Assembly (NCBI RefSeq): GCF_900112025.1
Contig: NZ_FOKL01000008.1
Location: 226,766 to 290,765, forward strand
From: Janthinobacterium sp. 344
Lineage (GTDB): Bacteria; Pseudomonadota; Gammaproteobacteria; Burkholderiales; Burkholderiaceae_D
Direction of reading: 5' to 3'
Length of the DNA: 64,000 bases
Positions 41,611 through 51,804 of this stretch are shown one piece after another. Under the pieces are notes generated by a model that was not told where the DNA came from, did not search any database, and was given only the letters and a program-made list of their open reading frames with translations. Position 1 is the stretch's first letter. Each line of letters opens with the position of its first letter. Both the position numbers and the translations under genes were made by a program.

Positions 41611-42183
41611 ATGCCCCCACGCCGCCAGCAAGGCTTTACGCTCGTTGAAATCGCCATCGTCCTGGTCATCATCGGCTTGCTGCTGGGCGGCGTGCTGAAG
41701 GGACAAGGCCTGATCGACAGCGCCAAGGTGAAAAACATCATCCAGCAGTCGAATTCGCTGACGGCCGCCGTCAACGCCTACCAGGATAAATTCCGCGCCC
41801 TGCCCGGCGACGATATCCAGGGTACCGTGCACGTGCCTAACTCGGCCGGCAACGGCAATGGCGACGGCCAGATCGGTGACGGCCAGCCGCGCGAATTCAC
41901 CTTGGCGCCGCAGCACCTGGCGCTGGGCGGCTTTATCACGGGCTCGTTCAACGGCACCTCGCAATTCATGACCAGCGCCCAGGGCGGCGCCGTCTACCTG
42001 TACAACGATGAAGTGGGCGGGCGGGCCGGCAACGGCATCCGTTTCGACAACTTGCCGGAAGGCTATGCGGAGCAGATCGACAGCAAACTCGACGATGGCG
42101 TGGCCAGCACGGGCAGCGTCCGGGCGAACATGCCATATGGCAATACCGGTGCTATCATCCCCCGCACCGCCGTGTTTTTCTGA
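41611..42183 (+). CDS. Prepilin-type protein, candidate major pilin of the second machine
   Basis: This 190-residue protein has a very short leader, MPPRRQQ, then GFTLVEIAIVLVIIGLLLGG with Glu5. KGQGLIDSAKVKNIIQQSNS and KFRALPGDDIQGTVHVPNSA follow; the LPGDD motif is widespread in proteobacterial pilins. The C-terminal domain is rich in Gly and Asn. AAGGA precedes the ATG at 6 bases. Unlike the rest of the operon it follows a 117-base gap, so it may have its own promoter and be made in larger amounts. No Cys pair is present. Confidence 0.9.
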   Translation: MPPRRQQGFTLVEIAIVLVIIGLLLGGVLKGQGLIDSAKVKNIIQQSNSLTAAVNAYQDKFRALPGDDIQGTVHVPNSAGNGNGDGQIGDGQPREFTLAPQHLALGGFITGSFNGTSQFMTSAQGGAVYLYNDEVGGRAGNGIRFDNLPEGYAEQIDSKLDDGVASTGSVRANMPYGNTGAIIPRTAVFF

Positions 42184-42210
42184 CAAGGCTGTCACTATCG
42201 AAGGAGTACC

Positions 42211-42576
42211 ATGTCGCTACATCGCAAAGTCATCATTTCCCTGGCCGCCGCCTGCGCCTTGCTGGCCGGCAGCGCCCAGGCCCAGTACGTGGGACCATCC
42301 ACCGGTCCTGAAGCGCCAAAGACCGTTGCCGCCATCCTGAAAAACCCCGTCGATGACCAGGCTGTCGTGCTGCGCGGCCATCTGCTGCGCAAGGTCGGCA
42401 ACGAAAAATACACGTTCTCCGACGGCACGGCGGAGATCCGCGTGGAAATCGACGACAAGGTCTTCATGAACCGCAAGATCGACGCCAGGACGCAGGTCGA
42501 GATCCGCGGCGAAGTGGAAAAGGACTTCATGGAAAGCCCGGAAATCGACGTCGACGTGCTGACCGTCGTCCAGTAA
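42211..42576 (+). CDS. Periplasmic BOF/YgiW-YdeI family OB-fold protein
   Basis: The 121-residue protein has a signal peptide (MSLHRKVIISLAAACALLAG, cleavage after AQA) and the bacterial OB-fold (BOF): TVAAILKNPVDDQAVVLRGH, LLRKVGNEKYTFSDGTAEIR and VEIDDKVFMNRKIDARTQVE. YgiW/YdeI proteins are stress-tolerance periplasmic proteins linked to peroxide, metal and cationic peptide resistance. AAGGAG stands 5 bases before the ATG. It begins 27 bases after the pilin gene and could be co-transcribed, but nothing in its family suggests a pilus role. Confidence 0.92.
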   Translation: MSLHRKVIISLAAACALLAGSAQAQYVGPSTGPEAPKTVAAILKNPVDDQAVVLRGHLLRKVGNEKYTFSDGTAEIRVEIDDKVFMNRKIDARTQVEIRGEVEKDFMESPEIDVDVLTVVQ

Positions 42577-42696
42577 GCTGCCCCGCTCTCCCGCCGCCAT
42601 GGCGGGATGAGCGCCTCGCCCGCCTGCCATCCGCGCAGCGCGGCGTTGTCTTCCCATGTTCCTGGCGCAACCTTTTTTCCACAGCAGAAACTAGGC

Positions 42697-42725
42697 TTGT
42701 CAGAACAATCAATTTCGTCTAGCAT
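42697..42725 (+). promoter_or_regulatory. Candidate sigma-70 promoter of the hybrid kinase gene
   Basis: TTGTCA (42697-42702) and TAGCAT (42720-42725) are separated by 17 bases, giving a start of transcription near 42732. It is the best match in the 178-base gap that precedes the kinase gene. A GC hairpin with arms CCCGCC and GGCGGG near 42590-42606 lies upstream of it. Confidence 0.5.
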
Positions 42726-42796
42726 CTTTTCATTCAACGTCAGCCAGCGCCAGCGTGAGCCAGCCTGTCGACTCATCCATTCTGGGAGCTTTCCGG

Positions 42797-45700
42797 GTGC
42801 AAGATTTGCCTTCGATACGCTCACGAATTTCATGGCTGGTGCTCGCCTGGGTCATTCCAACGGCGCTGGTGTTCATGCTGCTGGTGGCGCAAAGCTACAC
42901 GCGTGAACGCGAGCATGTCGTCAGCGAGACGGCACAGGCGGCGCGCGCCGTGGCCGCCGCCGTCGAACGCGACCTGAGCGGTGCGCACATGGCCGCGCGC
43001 ATCGTCGCCGGCTCGCCCATCCTGCAAAGCGGTGACACCAGCGCCTTGCGCACCCTGGTCGGCGGCCTGCTGCAGCCAGGCCTGGCCATCAGCACCTTCA
43101 TCGTTTCCGACACGGCCGGCAACCAGCTGGTGAATACCTCCCTGGCCGCCATCGAGGTGCCGCCGCCGCTGCCGCAGAAATGGGCCGCCAGCATGCAGCG
43201 CGCGCGCGAGCAAGGCAAGCCGCGCCTGACCAGCCTGTTCAACGCCCCCGACACGCCACCGCAACTGGCGCTGAACCTGCCGCTGCCCCGCGACAAGGGC
43301 GGCGCCTGGGTACTCACGGCGCTGTACCCGGCCGATTACCTGCCCATGCTGATGCGCGAACTGAACATGCCCGCCTACCTGGGCGCGGCCATCATCAATG
43401 CCGACGGCATCAACGTGGCGCGCACCCTGGCGCCGCAGCGCTATGTGGGCCAGCGCGCGTCGGCGCCGCTGCTGGAACAGATCCGCCAGGGCCGCGAAGG
43501 CGTGCTGCGCCATGCCACCCTGGAAGGCCTCGACGTCTACACGGGCTTTCACCGCGCCCGCGCCGATACCTGGACGGTGGCCGTCACCATGCGCACCAGC
43601 ACGGTGGCGGACGCGCTGCTGCGCTCGGTGGTGACGGGCTCCGTCATCCTGGCCCTGCTGCTGGGCGCCGCCTATGTGCTGGCCTGGCGCGTGGGCGGCC
43701 GCCTGGCGCGCACCTTGCAGGAACTGACGCGGCAGATCCAGGCGCTGGCGCACGGCAAGCCCCGGCTCGCGGGCAAGCACACGGACCGTGAATCGGCCGA
43801 CATGGCCGGCGCCCTGAACGCGCTGGAGCGCGACTTGCGGCGCCACCGCACGCAGCTGGAAAGCCTGGTGGCCGAACGCACGCTGGCGCTGGAAAAATCC
43901 ACGCGCCTGCTGGAAACCGTGTACGCGACGGCGCCCATCGGCATGCTGTTCGTCGACCGCGAGCTGCACATCGTCATGATCAACCAGTACCTGGCCGCCA
44001 TCAACGCGGCCAGCGTGCAGCAGCATCTGGGCCGCCGCGTCGGCGTCATGCTGTTCGACGACGCCGTGCGGGTGGAGGTGGAGCGCTGCCTGCGCCAGGT
44101 GCTGGAGACGGGCCAGCCCATCGTCGATATCGAACTGAAAGGCACCAGCGGCCAGCAGCGCGAACAGGCCAGCCACTGGATCGTTTCCTTCCATCCTATC
44201 TTCGGCCCCGAGCAGCAGATGCTGGGCGTGTCGGGACTGTGGCTCGACATAAGCGAGCGCAAGCGCAGCGAAGCGGAGTTCCGCCGCTCCAAGCATTTGT
44301 TCGGCACCATCATCGAAAATATTCCGGCCATGGTGTTCGTCAAGCGCGCCGACAGGCTGAGCTTTGAAATGGTCAACCGCCACACGGAACTGACCTTGGG
44401 CCGCTCGCGCGAACAATTACTGGGCAAGACCGACAGCGATTTCTTCCCGCCGCAGCAGGCGGCCGCCTTCGCCAGCGCCGACCGCAAGCTGCTGGCGACG
44501 GGGCAGATGGTGGAGATCGAACAGGAAGCGATCAATACGGCGGACGGCACCACGCGCCATTTCACCACGCGCAAGGTGGTGCTGCGCGACGATGCGGGCC
44601 GCGCCAGCCACGTGCTGGGCGTATCGATCGACGTCACGGACCGCAAGCGCGCCACGGAAGTGCTGCATGCCACCACCTGGCGCCTGGAGCAGAGCGAGCG
44701 CTTCATCCGCACCGTCACGGACAACCTGCCCGGCATGGTCTCGTACTGGGGCCACGACTTGCGCTGCCGCTTTGCGAACAAATTCTATAACGAATGGTTT
44801 GGCCGCAGCAGCGCCGAGCTGGCCGGCATCCACATGAGCGAACTGCTGGGCCAGGACCTGTTCGATGTGTATGCGCCCCACGTCGAAGGCGTGCTGGCGG
44901 GGCGGCCGCAAAGCTTCGAGCGCGACCTGCTCGACCCGACGGGCCAGGTGCGCCACACGTGGACCAACTACATCCCCGATTTCGACGACGGCGGCGGCGT
45001 GCGGGGATTTTTCGTGCTGGCCTCGGATGTATCGGAGCTCAAGCGCACGGAACTGCGCCTGCACGAGCTGAACGAACAGATGGTGCGCGCGCGCGACAAG
45101 GCCGAGGCGGCCAGCATCGCGAAGAGCGAATTCGTCGCCAACATGAGCCATGAGATCCGCACGCCGATGAACGCCATCATCGGCCTGGCCCGCCTGCTGG
45201 AAGAGTCGCCGCTGGAGCGGCGCGAGCGCAGCTATGTCGGCAAGATCCAGATGGCCACGCAGTCGCTGCTCAACATCGTCAACGACGTGCTCGATTTTTC
45301 GAAGATCGAGGCGGGCCAGATGGTGCTGGAACAGCGCCGCTTCCAGCTCGAGCGCATGCTGGGCAGCGTCGGCGTGCTGCTGGCCAGCAACGCCTGGGCA
45401 CGCGGCGTGGAACCCGTCTTCGTGCTCGATCCCGGCGTGCCGGCCGAGCTGGTGGGTGACGCCCTGCGCGTGGAGCAGGTCCTCATCAACCTGATGGGCA
45501 ACGCCGTCAAGTTCACGACGCACGGCGAAGTGGTGCTGTCCATCCGCCCCGTGGCCGACGATGCGGCCGGCGTGACCCTGGAGTTTTCCGTGCGCGACAC
45601 GGGCATCGGCATCGGCGCGGCCGAGCAGGAACACATCTTCGACGCCTTTTCCCAGGGCGACAGCAGCACCAGCCGCAAATACGGCGGCACGGGCCTGGGC

Positions 45701-47335
45701 CTGGCCATCTGCCGGCGCATGGTCGACCTGATGGGCGGCCAGATCAGCGTGCGCAGCACCTTGGGCGAAGGCTCGGACTTCCGCTTCACCTGCCGCTTCG
45801 CGCGCGTCGCCGCAGCGGCGGCCATCGAGACGCCCGCCCGGAGCGCGCCAAAGCCCCTGTCGCTGCTGATCATCGACGACAACGCCAGCGTGCGCGCCAT
45901 GCTCGAAGCGTGGTGCGCGGCACTGGGCTGGCACAGCCGCAGCGCCGACAGCGGCTCGGCCGGCCTGGCCCTGCTGCGCGACCACGCCAGCGGCGCCGAT
46001 GGCATGCCGCCGGCCGACCTGGTGCTGCTCGACGCGGCCATGCCGGACATGGATGGCATTTCCATGCTGACCGAGGCGCGCGCCGACGAACACCTGCGCC
46101 TGCCGCCCGTGATCATGCTGGTGGCCGACCAGGACAGTGAAAACCTCGAGCGCCTGGCCGACAGCCTGATGTTGGCGGGCATCGTCTCGAAGCCGGCCAC
46201 GCCGGCGCGCCTGCTGGCGGCCGTGACGGCCGTGCGCGACGGGCGCAACGGTCGCAATGCGCCGCCCATGCTGCCCGTCTCCACGCCACTGTCCGGCTTG
46301 CTGGCGGGCATGCGCGTACTGCTGGTGGAAGACAATGAAATCAACCAGGAAGTGGCGCAGTACATCCTGCTGCACTCGGGCGCCCGCGTGGCCGTGGCCG
46401 CCAACGGCCGGCTGGCCGTCGACATGCTGGCCCGCACGCCGCACGCCTGGGACGCGGTGCTGATGGATTTGCAGATGCCCGTCATGAATGGCTATGAAGC
46501 CACGCTGGCCATCCGCGCGCTGGGGTTGCTGGAACTGCCCATCGTCGCCATGACGGCCAACGCCATGGACGAGGACCGCCTGCGCGCCATCGCCAGCGGC
46601 ATGGACGCGCACGTGGCCAAGCCCATCGACGTCGATGACATGATCCAGACCCTGACACGGCTGGTGCCCTCGCTGCCTGCCGGCGCCAGCGACGGCGCCG
46701 TGGCCGGCGCGCAGGCGGGCGACGCGCTGGAAGTGCCCGCCACGATCCCCGGCATCGACCTGGACACGGCGCTGCGCCGTTTCGGCGGCGACTATGGCGC
46801 TTTCCTGGCCCTGCTCAAGCGCTTTGAAAATTCGCAGGGCGACGCCGTCGAGCAAACCCGGCGCCTGCTGCACGAAGGCCAGCAGCAACAGGCGGCGCAG
46901 CTGCTGCACCGCGTCTGCGGCGTGGCGGCCAACCTCGGCGCGGCCAGCATCGCCAGCCTGGCCAGCGAGACGGAAAAAGCCGTGAAAGGGGGGCGCGCAC
47001 ATGCCACGGCCACCTTGCTGGCGCAGCTGGAACGGGCGATGGCGCTCGTCATCGAAGGCGCGCGCACCCTGCCCTCGCCCCTGCGGCGCAGCGATGCGCC
47101 AGCGCAAGCGCCCGGCACGCAAAAAATCGACCTGCAGGCCGGCCTGGCCGAACTGCTGGTCACGATCCGCAACAACAACCTGAAGGCGCTGGCCCAATTC
47201 CACGCCCTGCACCCCGCCATGCAACAGTCAGACCGAGAAGCCGCTCTGGCGATGGCAAATGCGATTGAAACACTGAATTTTTCCGAGGCGGAAAAGCTCG
47301 TGCTCGATCAGCTGAAACGAGAGGAAAACAAGTGA
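42797..47335 (+). CDS. Large hybrid sensor histidine kinase (PAS3-HK-REC2-Hpt)
   Basis: From the GTG at 42797, which has GGGAG 8 bases upstream, this is a 1512-residue multidomain kinase. A GTG at 42755 would add 14 residues but has no ribosome site. Order: TM1, periplasmic sensor of about 240 residues, TM2, HAMP-like linker, three PAS-type domains with SERKRS and TDRKRA ends, HisKA with the phospho-His in [20 protein letters not shown] near 785, HATPase ([22 protein letters not shown]), two receivers ([24 protein letters not shown]) and a C-terminal Hpt with [15 protein letters not shown]. It is coupled to a diguanylate cyclase by a 4-base overlap. Confidence 0.93.
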   Translation: MQDLPSIRSRISWLVLAWVIPTALVFMLLVAQSYTREREHVVSETAQAARAVAAAVERDLSGAHMAARIVAGSPILQSGDTSALRTLVGGLLQPGLAISTFIVSDTAGNQLVNTSLAAIEVPPPLPQKWAASMQRAREQGKPRLTSLFNAPDTPPQLALNLPLPRDKGGAWVLTALYPADYLPMLMRELNMPAYLGAAIINADGINVARTLAPQRYVGQRASAPLLEQIRQGREGVLRHATLEGLDVYTGFHRARADTWTVAVTMRTSTVADALLRSVVTGSVILALLLGAAYVLAWRVGGRLARTLQELTRQIQALAHGKPRLAGKHTDRESADMAGALNALERDLRRHRTQLESLVAERTLALEKSTRLLETVYATAPIGMLFVDRELHIVMINQYLAAINAASVQQHLGRRVGVMLFDDAVRVEVERCLRQVLETGQPIVDIELKGTSGQQREQASHWIVSFHPIFGPEQQMLGVSGLWLDISERKRSEAEFRRSKHLFGTIIENIPAMVFVKRADRLSFEMVNRHTELTLGRSREQLLGKTDSDFFPPQQAAAFASADRKLLATGQMVEIEQEAINTADGTTRHFTTRKVVLRDDAGRASHVLGVSIDVTDRKRATEVLHATTWRLEQSERFIRTVTDNLPGMVSYWGHDLRCRFANKFYNEWFGRSSAELAGIHMSELLGQDLFDVYAPHVEGVLAGRPQSFERDLLDPTGQVRHTWTNYIPDFDDGGGVRGFFVLASDVSELKRTELRLHELNEQMVRARDKAEAASIAKSEFVANMSHEIRTPMNAIIGLARLLEESPLERRERSYVGKIQMATQSLLNIVNDVLDFSKIEAGQMVLEQRRFQLERMLGSVGVLLASNAWARGVEPVFVLDPGVPAELVGDALRVEQVLINLMGNAVKFTTHGEVVLSIRPVADDAAGVTLEFSVRDTGIGIGAAEQEHIFDAFSQGDSSTSRKYGGTGLGLAICRRMVDLMGGQISVRSTLGEGSDFRFTCRFARVAAAAAIETPARSAPKPLSLLIIDDNASVRAMLEAWCAALGWHSRSADSGSAGLALLRDHASGADGMPPADLVLLDAAMPDMDGISMLTEARADEHLRLPPVIMLVADQDSENLERLADSLMLAGIVSKPATPARLLAAVTAVRDGRNGRNAPPMLPVSTPLSGLLAGMRVLLVEDNEINQEVAQYILLHSGARVAVAANGRLAVDMLARTPHAWDAVLMDLQMPVMNGYEATLAIRALGLLELPIVAMTANAMDEDRLRAIASGMDAHVAKPIDVDDMIQTLTRLVPSLPAGASDGAVAGAQAGDALEVPATIPGIDLDTALRRFGGDYGAFLALLKRFENSQGDAVEQTRRLLHEGQQQQAAQLLHRVCGVAANLGAASIASLASETEKAVKGGRAHATATLLAQLERAMALVIEGARTLPSPLRRSDAPAQAPGTQKIDLQAGLAELLVTIRNNNLKALAQFHALHPAMQQSDREAALAMANAIETLNFSEAEKLVLDQLKREENK

Positions 47336-48255
47336 GCTGGACCAACCTTGCCATGAACGGGCGCATCCTCATCGTCGATGACGCCATGGAAAACATCCAG
47401 ATCCTGCACCAGCTGCTGCGCGAGGAGCACGAGGTGCTGTTCGCGCTGAGCGGCGAAAAAGCGCTGGAAATCGCCCACAAGCAGATGCCGGACCTGATCC
47501 TGCTGGATGCCGTCATGCCGGGCATGGATGGCTATGCCGTCTGCAATGCGCTGCGCGAATCGGCCATCCTGAGCGCCATTCCCGTGATCTTCGTCACGGC
47601 CCTGAACCAGCCCGAGGACGAGACGCGGGCGCTGGAAGCGGGCGCCGTCGACTTCATCACGAAACCGTTCAACGCGGCCGTGGTGCGCGCCCGCGTGCGC
47701 AGCCAGCTGACCATCAAGCGCCAGGCCGACGCCATGCGCGAACTGTCGCTGACCGATTCGCTCACGGGTGTGGCCAACCGGCGCAGCTTCAACGACACCA
47801 TGGAAAGCGAATGGCGCCGCTGCGCCCGCGATGGCGTGGCCATGGCCGTCATCATGGCCGACATCGACCACTTCAAGGATTACAACGACACGTATGGCCA
47901 CCAGGCGGGCGACCTGTGCCTGCAGCAGGTGAGCGCCGCCATGCGCCGCTGCGCCGTGCGCCCGCCCGACCTGCTGGCGCGCTATGGCGGCGAGGAATTC
48001 ATCATCCTGCTGCCGCAGGAAACGCGCGACGGCGCCGAAGTGGTGGCCCAGCGCATCCTCGACGAAGTGCGCGCCCTGCACATCCCGCACGCCAGGTCCA
48101 GCGTCGGCCCGCACGTCACCGTCAGCCTGGGCATGGCCAGCGTCATGCCCACGGAAGGCATGGACGCCAGCGCCCTGATCCGCGCCGCCGACGCCCTGCT
48201 GTACCGCGCCAAGCATACGGGACGGGACAGGTATTGCGCGTCCGAGGGGGAGTGA
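47332..48255 (+). CDS. Response regulator with GGDEF diguanylate cyclase domain (PleD/WspR-like)
   Basis: The 307-residue protein starts at a GTG that overlaps the kinase stop codon (GTGA). It has a receiver domain (RILIVDDAMENIQILHQLLR, phospho-Asp in LILLDAVMPGMDGYAV near 62, ITKPF) and a GGDEF domain with SLTDSLTGVANRRSF, ADIDHFKDYNDTYGHQAGD and the active-site GGEEF. The inhibitory I-site RPPD stands five residues before GGEEF, so feedback inhibition by c-di-GMP is likely. The preceding hybrid kinase, with its C-terminal Hpt, is the obvious phosphodonor. Confidence 0.95.
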   Translation: MSWTNLAMNGRILIVDDAMENIQILHQLLREEHEVLFALSGEKALEIAHKQMPDLILLDAVMPGMDGYAVCNALRESAILSAIPVIFVTALNQPEDETRALEAGAVDFITKPFNAAVVRARVRSQLTIKRQADAMRELSLTDSLTGVANRRSFNDTMESEWRRCARDGVAMAVIMADIDHFKDYNDTYGHQAGDLCLQQVSAAMRRCAVRPPDLLARYGGEEFIILLPQETRDGAEVVAQRILDEVRALHIPHARSSVGPHVTVSLGMASVMPTEGMDASALIRAADALLYRAKHTGRDRYCASEGE

Positions 48256-48280
48256 TACGCGGCGTATTGACGTGGAAGGA

Positions 48281-48736
48281 TTACGGATAGCAGCGCATCA
48301 GAAACTCCGCCACGCACACGGGTTTCGGGTCGCCTTCCCTCTCCATGGTCACGGCCCAGTTTACCTGCGCCCCCGCCGGCAAGTCTTCCACGGAAAGTAT
48401 GTCGAGGCGCGCGCGCAGGCGGCTGCCCACGGGCACGGGCGCGGGAAAGCGCACCTTGTTCAAGCCGTAATTGATGGCCATGCGGATGCCGGCCATATTC
48501 AACGCTCCCGCCAGCATGGCGGGCAACAGCGACAAGGTCAGGAAACCGTGCGCCACCGTGCAGCCATACGGCGACTCGCCCGTGCAGCGCTCGGCGTCCA
48601 CGTGGATCCACTGATGGTCGTCGGTGGCATCGGCGAACGTGTCGATGCGCTGCTGGGTGATGGTCAGCCAGTCGGAGACGGCCACGTGCTGCCCCGCCAG
48701 GGCCTGGAAACCGGCGATGCCGGCGATGTCACGCAT
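48281..48736 (-). CDS. MaoC-family (R)-specific enoyl-CoA hydratase-like protein
   Basis: The 151-residue hot-dog fold protein has the MaoC hydratase signature: [20 protein letters not shown] with the catalytic Asp and His near residues 40-46, and [19 protein letters not shown]. It is similar to NodN/MaoC-type hydratases acting on acyl-CoA. It is the last gene of a four-gene operon with another MaoC protein and two acyl-CoA dehydrogenases, and overlaps the upstream MaoC gene by 8 bases. The acyl substrate is unknown. Confidence 0.9.
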   Translation of the reverse strand: MRDIAGIAGFQALAGQHVAVSDWLTITQQRIDTFADATDDHQWIHVDAERCTGESPYGCTVAHGFLTLSLLPAMLAGALNMAGIRMAINYGLNKVRFPAPVPVGSRLRARLDILSVEDLPAGAQVNWAVTMEREGDPKPVCVAEFLMRCYP

Positions 48737-49217
48737 GCTGCTCTCCCGCCGGGCGGCGGCCGAACATGCCCATGCCCTCTACCGTCGTCACCAGCTCGCC
48801 ATGCTGGTTGCGCACGCTCCAGACGGAAATGACGATGCCGCGGTCCGGCTTGCTGTTGGACGGGCGCACTTCCTTCACCTGATACGTCAGCTGCAGGGTG
48901 TCGCCCGCGCGCACGGGCTTGAGCCAGCGGATGCTGTCCAGGCCGGGCGAGCCCATGCTGGACGAATGCCTGAGCAGATTGTCCACCACCAGGCGCATCA
49001 TCATGCCGCACGTATGCCAGCCGCTGGCGATGACGCCCTGGAAGATGGTCTTTTCCGCCGCCGCGTGGTCGACGTGGAATGGTTGCGGGTCGAAATCCGT
49101 GGCGAAGGCGATGATTTCCTGTTCGCTCACGTGGCGCTGGCCCAAGTCGATTTCCAGGCCTTGCGTAAAGTCTTCGAAATACCAGTGCTTGGGGCTGATT
49201 CCGGTCAATGCGGTCAT
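48729..49217 (-). CDS. MaoC-family dehydratase
   Basis: This 162-residue hot-dog fold protein begins with [20 protein letters not shown] and the hydratase motif [20 protein letters not shown], with the catalytic Asp and His near residues 42-48. [20 protein letters not shown] follows. It is longer than the neighbouring MaoC protein and clearly a different subfamily. Its start overlaps the end of the acyl-CoA dehydrogenase by 4 bases. Two adjacent hydratases suggest a heteromeric enzyme or two steps of a side-chain degradation pathway. Confidence 0.92.
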   Translation of the reverse strand: MTALTGISPKHWYFEDFTQGLEIDLGQRHVSEQEIIAFATDFDPQPFHVDHAAAEKTIFQGVIASGWHTCGMMMRLVVDNLLRHSSSMGSPGLDSIRWLKPVRAGDTLQLTYQVKEVRPSNSKPDRGIVISVWSVRNQHGELVTTVEGMGMFGRRPAGEQHA

Positions 49218-50359
49218 GCGGTCTCCGTCGGCAAGAAGCCCGGCTGGGCGATAAAGCGCTCGATGTGGTGCTCCACGTCGCCCAGGGTCAGGGCGATCAT
49301 GGACAGGCGCTTGAAATGGTGGGCGGCGGGCAATTCATCGGTCACGCCCATGCCGCCGTGCAATTGCACGGCTTGCTGGCCGACAAAGGTGGCGGCCAGT
49401 CCCACCCGCGCCTTGGCGGCGGACACCGTGCGGCGGCGCTCCGCCGCGTCCTCGCTGTCGACCTTGGCGGCGGCCAGCATGGCCATTGAGCGGGCTTGCT
49501 CGACGTGAATGAACATGTCCGCCATGCGGTGCTGCAAGGCCTGGAACTTGCCGATGGGCGCGCCGAACTGCTGGCGCGTTTTCAAGTATTCCAGCGTGGC
49601 GGCAAAGAGGGCGTCCATGGCGCCCACGGCTTCCGCGCACAGCAAGGCGGCGCCATAGTCGAGCGCCGCGTCCAGCACGGGCCAGCCCTGCCCCTTTTGT
49701 CCGACCAGCGCGTCATGCCCCAGCACCACTTGCACGAGGGTGACGGTGGCGGCGCGCTGGCCATCGATGGTGCGGTAGTCGCGCACGGAAACGCCCGGCG
49801 CATCCACAGGCACGAGGAACAGCGAGATGCCCTCCGTAGCATCCTGACGGCCGCCGCTGCGCGCCGACACGATCAGGGAATCGGCCTGCGCGCCATGGAT
49901 CACGACGGTTTTCTCGCCGTCCAGCACGAAGCCGTCGCCTCGGCTTGCCGCCGTGGTGGCGATGTCATGTAAATCGTGGCGCGACTGGCGTTCGCCCAGC
50001 GCGCAAGCCAGTTTCAGGCTGCCGCCGGCAACTTGTTCCAGCACCGCATCGTGGCCGCCCGCCAGGGTCAAAAAGCGCGCGCCCAGCACGGTGGCAAAAT
50101 ACGGTTCGACCACCAGGCCACGGCCCAGTTCCTGCATCACCAGCAGCATGTCGACGGCCGTGCCGTCGAAGCCGCCCGCGCCGGCCGGCAGCGGCAAGGC
50201 CGTCATGCCCAGCTCGGCCAATGTAGCCCAGGCGGCGCTTGAGACGCCCGTGGCCGAATGGACGATCTGCTTGCGCGTTTCAAACGGGTAATCCTTGTCG
50301 ACCCAGCGCCGGAGCGCGTCGGCAAATTGTTGCTGTTCCTGATTAAATTGAAAGTCCAT
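49214..50359 (-). CDS. Acyl-CoA dehydrogenase family protein
   Basis: The 381-residue flavoprotein begins [20 protein letters not shown]. It keeps the acyl-CoA dehydrogenase layout: N-terminal helices, a middle beta-domain ([20 protein letters not shown]) and C-terminal helices with [20 protein letters not shown] and [20 protein letters not shown]. The catalytic Glu cannot be placed with certainty. It follows a second acyl-CoA dehydrogenase and precedes the two MaoC genes. Pairs of unequal acyl-CoA dehydrogenase genes often encode heterotetramers acting on bulky substrates such as sterol side chains. Confidence 0.92.
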   Translation of the reverse strand: MDFQFNQEQQQFADALRRWVDKDYPFETRKQIVHSATGVSSAAWATLAELGMTALPLPAGAGGFDGTAVDMLLVMQELGRGLVVEPYFATVLGARFLTLAGGHDAVLEQVAGGSLKLACALGERQSRHDLHDIATTAASRGDGFVLDGEKTVVIHGAQADSLIVSARSGGRQDATEGISLFLVPVDAPGVSVRDYRTIDGQRAATVTLVQVVLGHDALVGQKGQGWPVLDAALDYGAALLCAEAVGAMDALFAATLEYLKTRQQFGAPIGKFQALQHRMADMFIHVEQARSMAMLAAAKVDSEDAAERRRTVSAAKARVGLAATFVGQQAVQLHGGMGVTDELPAAHHFKRLSMIALTLGDVEHHIERFIAQPGFLPTETA

Positions 50360-50376
50360 GTCGTCTCCTTCTCGCC

Positions 50377-51567
50377 TTACAGGCCCAGGATCATCTGCGT
50401 GATGATGTTTTTCTGGATTTCATTCGAGCCGCCATAGATCGATGTCTTGCGGTAATTGAAGTAATACGCTGCCAGGGGCGCGGCCAGGTCGTCGCCGCCG
50501 GCGCTATGCGCCGCGCCGCCATCGAGATAAGCGGGGTCGAAGGGCAAGGCTTGCGGGCCGATGGCTTCCACCATCAGTTCCGTCAGTTGCTGCTGCAGTT
50601 CCGAGCCCCGCACCTTCAGCATGGACGCCTGCGGTCCCGGCCCCTTGCCCTCTTCGCTGATGACGCGCAGAACCGTCATTTCCAGCGCCATCAATTCGAT
50701 TTCCAGGTGGGCGACCTTGGCGGCGAACGCGGGATCGTGCAGCAGCGGCGCGCCGCGCTTGGTCTGCTGCATGGCCAGCTGCTTGAGGAACGTCAATTCG
50801 CGCTTGGAGCGGCCCACGGCGGCGATGCCCGTGCGCTCGTGGCCCAGCAGATACTTGGCATAAGTCCAGCCCTTGTTTTCCTGGCCGACCAGATTGCTGA
50901 CGGGCACGCGCACGTTGTCAAAGAAGACTTCGTTCACTTCATGCTCTTCATCGAGCATGATGATGGGGCGGACGGTGATGCCCGGCGTTTTCATGTCGAT
51001 CAGCAAGAAGCTGATGCCTTCCTGCTTGCGCACCGTGCTGTCCGTGCGCACCAGGCAAAAGATCATGTCCGCATGCTGGCCCAGGGTGGTCCAGGTTTTC
51101 TGGCCGTTGACGATGTAATGGTCGCCGTCGCGCTCGGCCGTGGTTTTCAGCGAGGCCAGGTCGGAGCCGGCGCCGGGCTCGGAATAGCCCTGGCACCACC
51201 AGTCGTCGCAATTCAAGATGCGCGGCAGATAGTATGCTTTTTGTTCGGCGCTGGCGAAGGCCATGATGACGGGCGCCACCATGTTGACGCCGAACGGCAG
51301 GATGGGGGGCGTGGCGGCGCGCGCGCATTCGTCCTCCCAGATGTGGCGCTGCACGGCCGTCCAGCCCGTGCCGCCGTATTCGACGGGCCAGGCCGGCGCG
51401 GCCCAGCCCTGCTTGGCGACAATCTTGTGCCAGCGCACGTAATCGTCGCGGTTCAGGCGCAGATGCTGGCGCACCTTGCGCTGCAAGTCCGCCGGCAGAT
51501 GGGTGTCGAGGAAGGCGCGCACCGTCTCGCGGAAAGCCGTCTCCCCGGCCGTGTAATGCAGGTCCAT
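50377..51567 (-). CDS. Acyl-CoA dehydrogenase family protein, first gene of the operon
   Basis: This 396-residue enzyme starts MDLHYTAGETAFRETVRAFL at ATG 51567, which has GGAG at a good spacing; an upstream start at 51612 is unlikely. The flavin and substrate regions are visible as CQGYSEPGAGSDLASLKTTA, YIVNGQKTWTTLGQHADMIF and LGHERTGIAAVGRSKRELTF, ending with YRKTSIYGGSNEIQKNIITQ near the C-terminus. The SEPGAGSD motif is strong. It leads the operon with a second dehydrogenase 17 bases downstream. Confidence 0.94.
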   Translation of the reverse strand: MDLHYTAGETAFRETVRAFLDTHLPADLQRKVRQHLRLNRDDYVRWHKIVAKQGWAAPAWPVEYGGTGWTAVQRHIWEDECARAATPPILPFGVNMVAPVIMAFASAEQKAYYLPRILNCDDWWCQGYSEPGAGSDLASLKTTAERDGDHYIVNGQKTWTTLGQHADMIFCLVRTDSTVRKQEGISFLLIDMKTPGITVRPIIMLDEEHEVNEVFFDNVRVPVSNLVGQENKGWTYAKYLLGHERTGIAAVGRSKRELTFLKQLAMQQTKRGAPLLHDPAFAAKVAHLEIELMALEMTVLRVISEEGKGPGPQASMLKVRGSELQQQLTELMVEAIGPQALPFDPAYLDGGAAHSAGGDDLAAPLAAYYFNYRKTSIYGGSNEIQKNIITQMILGL

Positions 51568-51651
51568 GTCTGTCTCCTTGTTCTTATGAGTTGCCGTGAT
51601 GCCTGCACGCAAGGAAGCTCAGCGCACAAAAAAGCACGACCGTTCTCAAGG

Positions 51652-51657
51652 ATTGTA
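51652..51657 (-). promoter_or_regulatory. Candidate -10 box of the acyl-CoA dehydrogenase operon
   Basis: On the minus strand TACAAT stands about 85 bases before the operon start. CTGGCG lies at 17-bp spacing as a weak -35. The match is moderate. Confidence 0.4.
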
Positions 51658-51804
51658 CAACAGAATGGGAGCGGCGCCAGGGGATTTACCAAGGCTGGCG
51701 AGGAAAGGGCGTTGACTGGAATGGGCCAGCCGCCGCAGGCGGCGAGCCGTGAGCGCATGCCCGATGGCCATGGCAGACACAGCCGCCATAGCGTCGCGAC
51801 ACAG

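Noticed and set aside
44417-47224. A 935-codon open frame antisense to the hybrid kinase
   Set aside because: The kinase frame has complete domains and motifs. The opposite frame has none and reflects codon bias.
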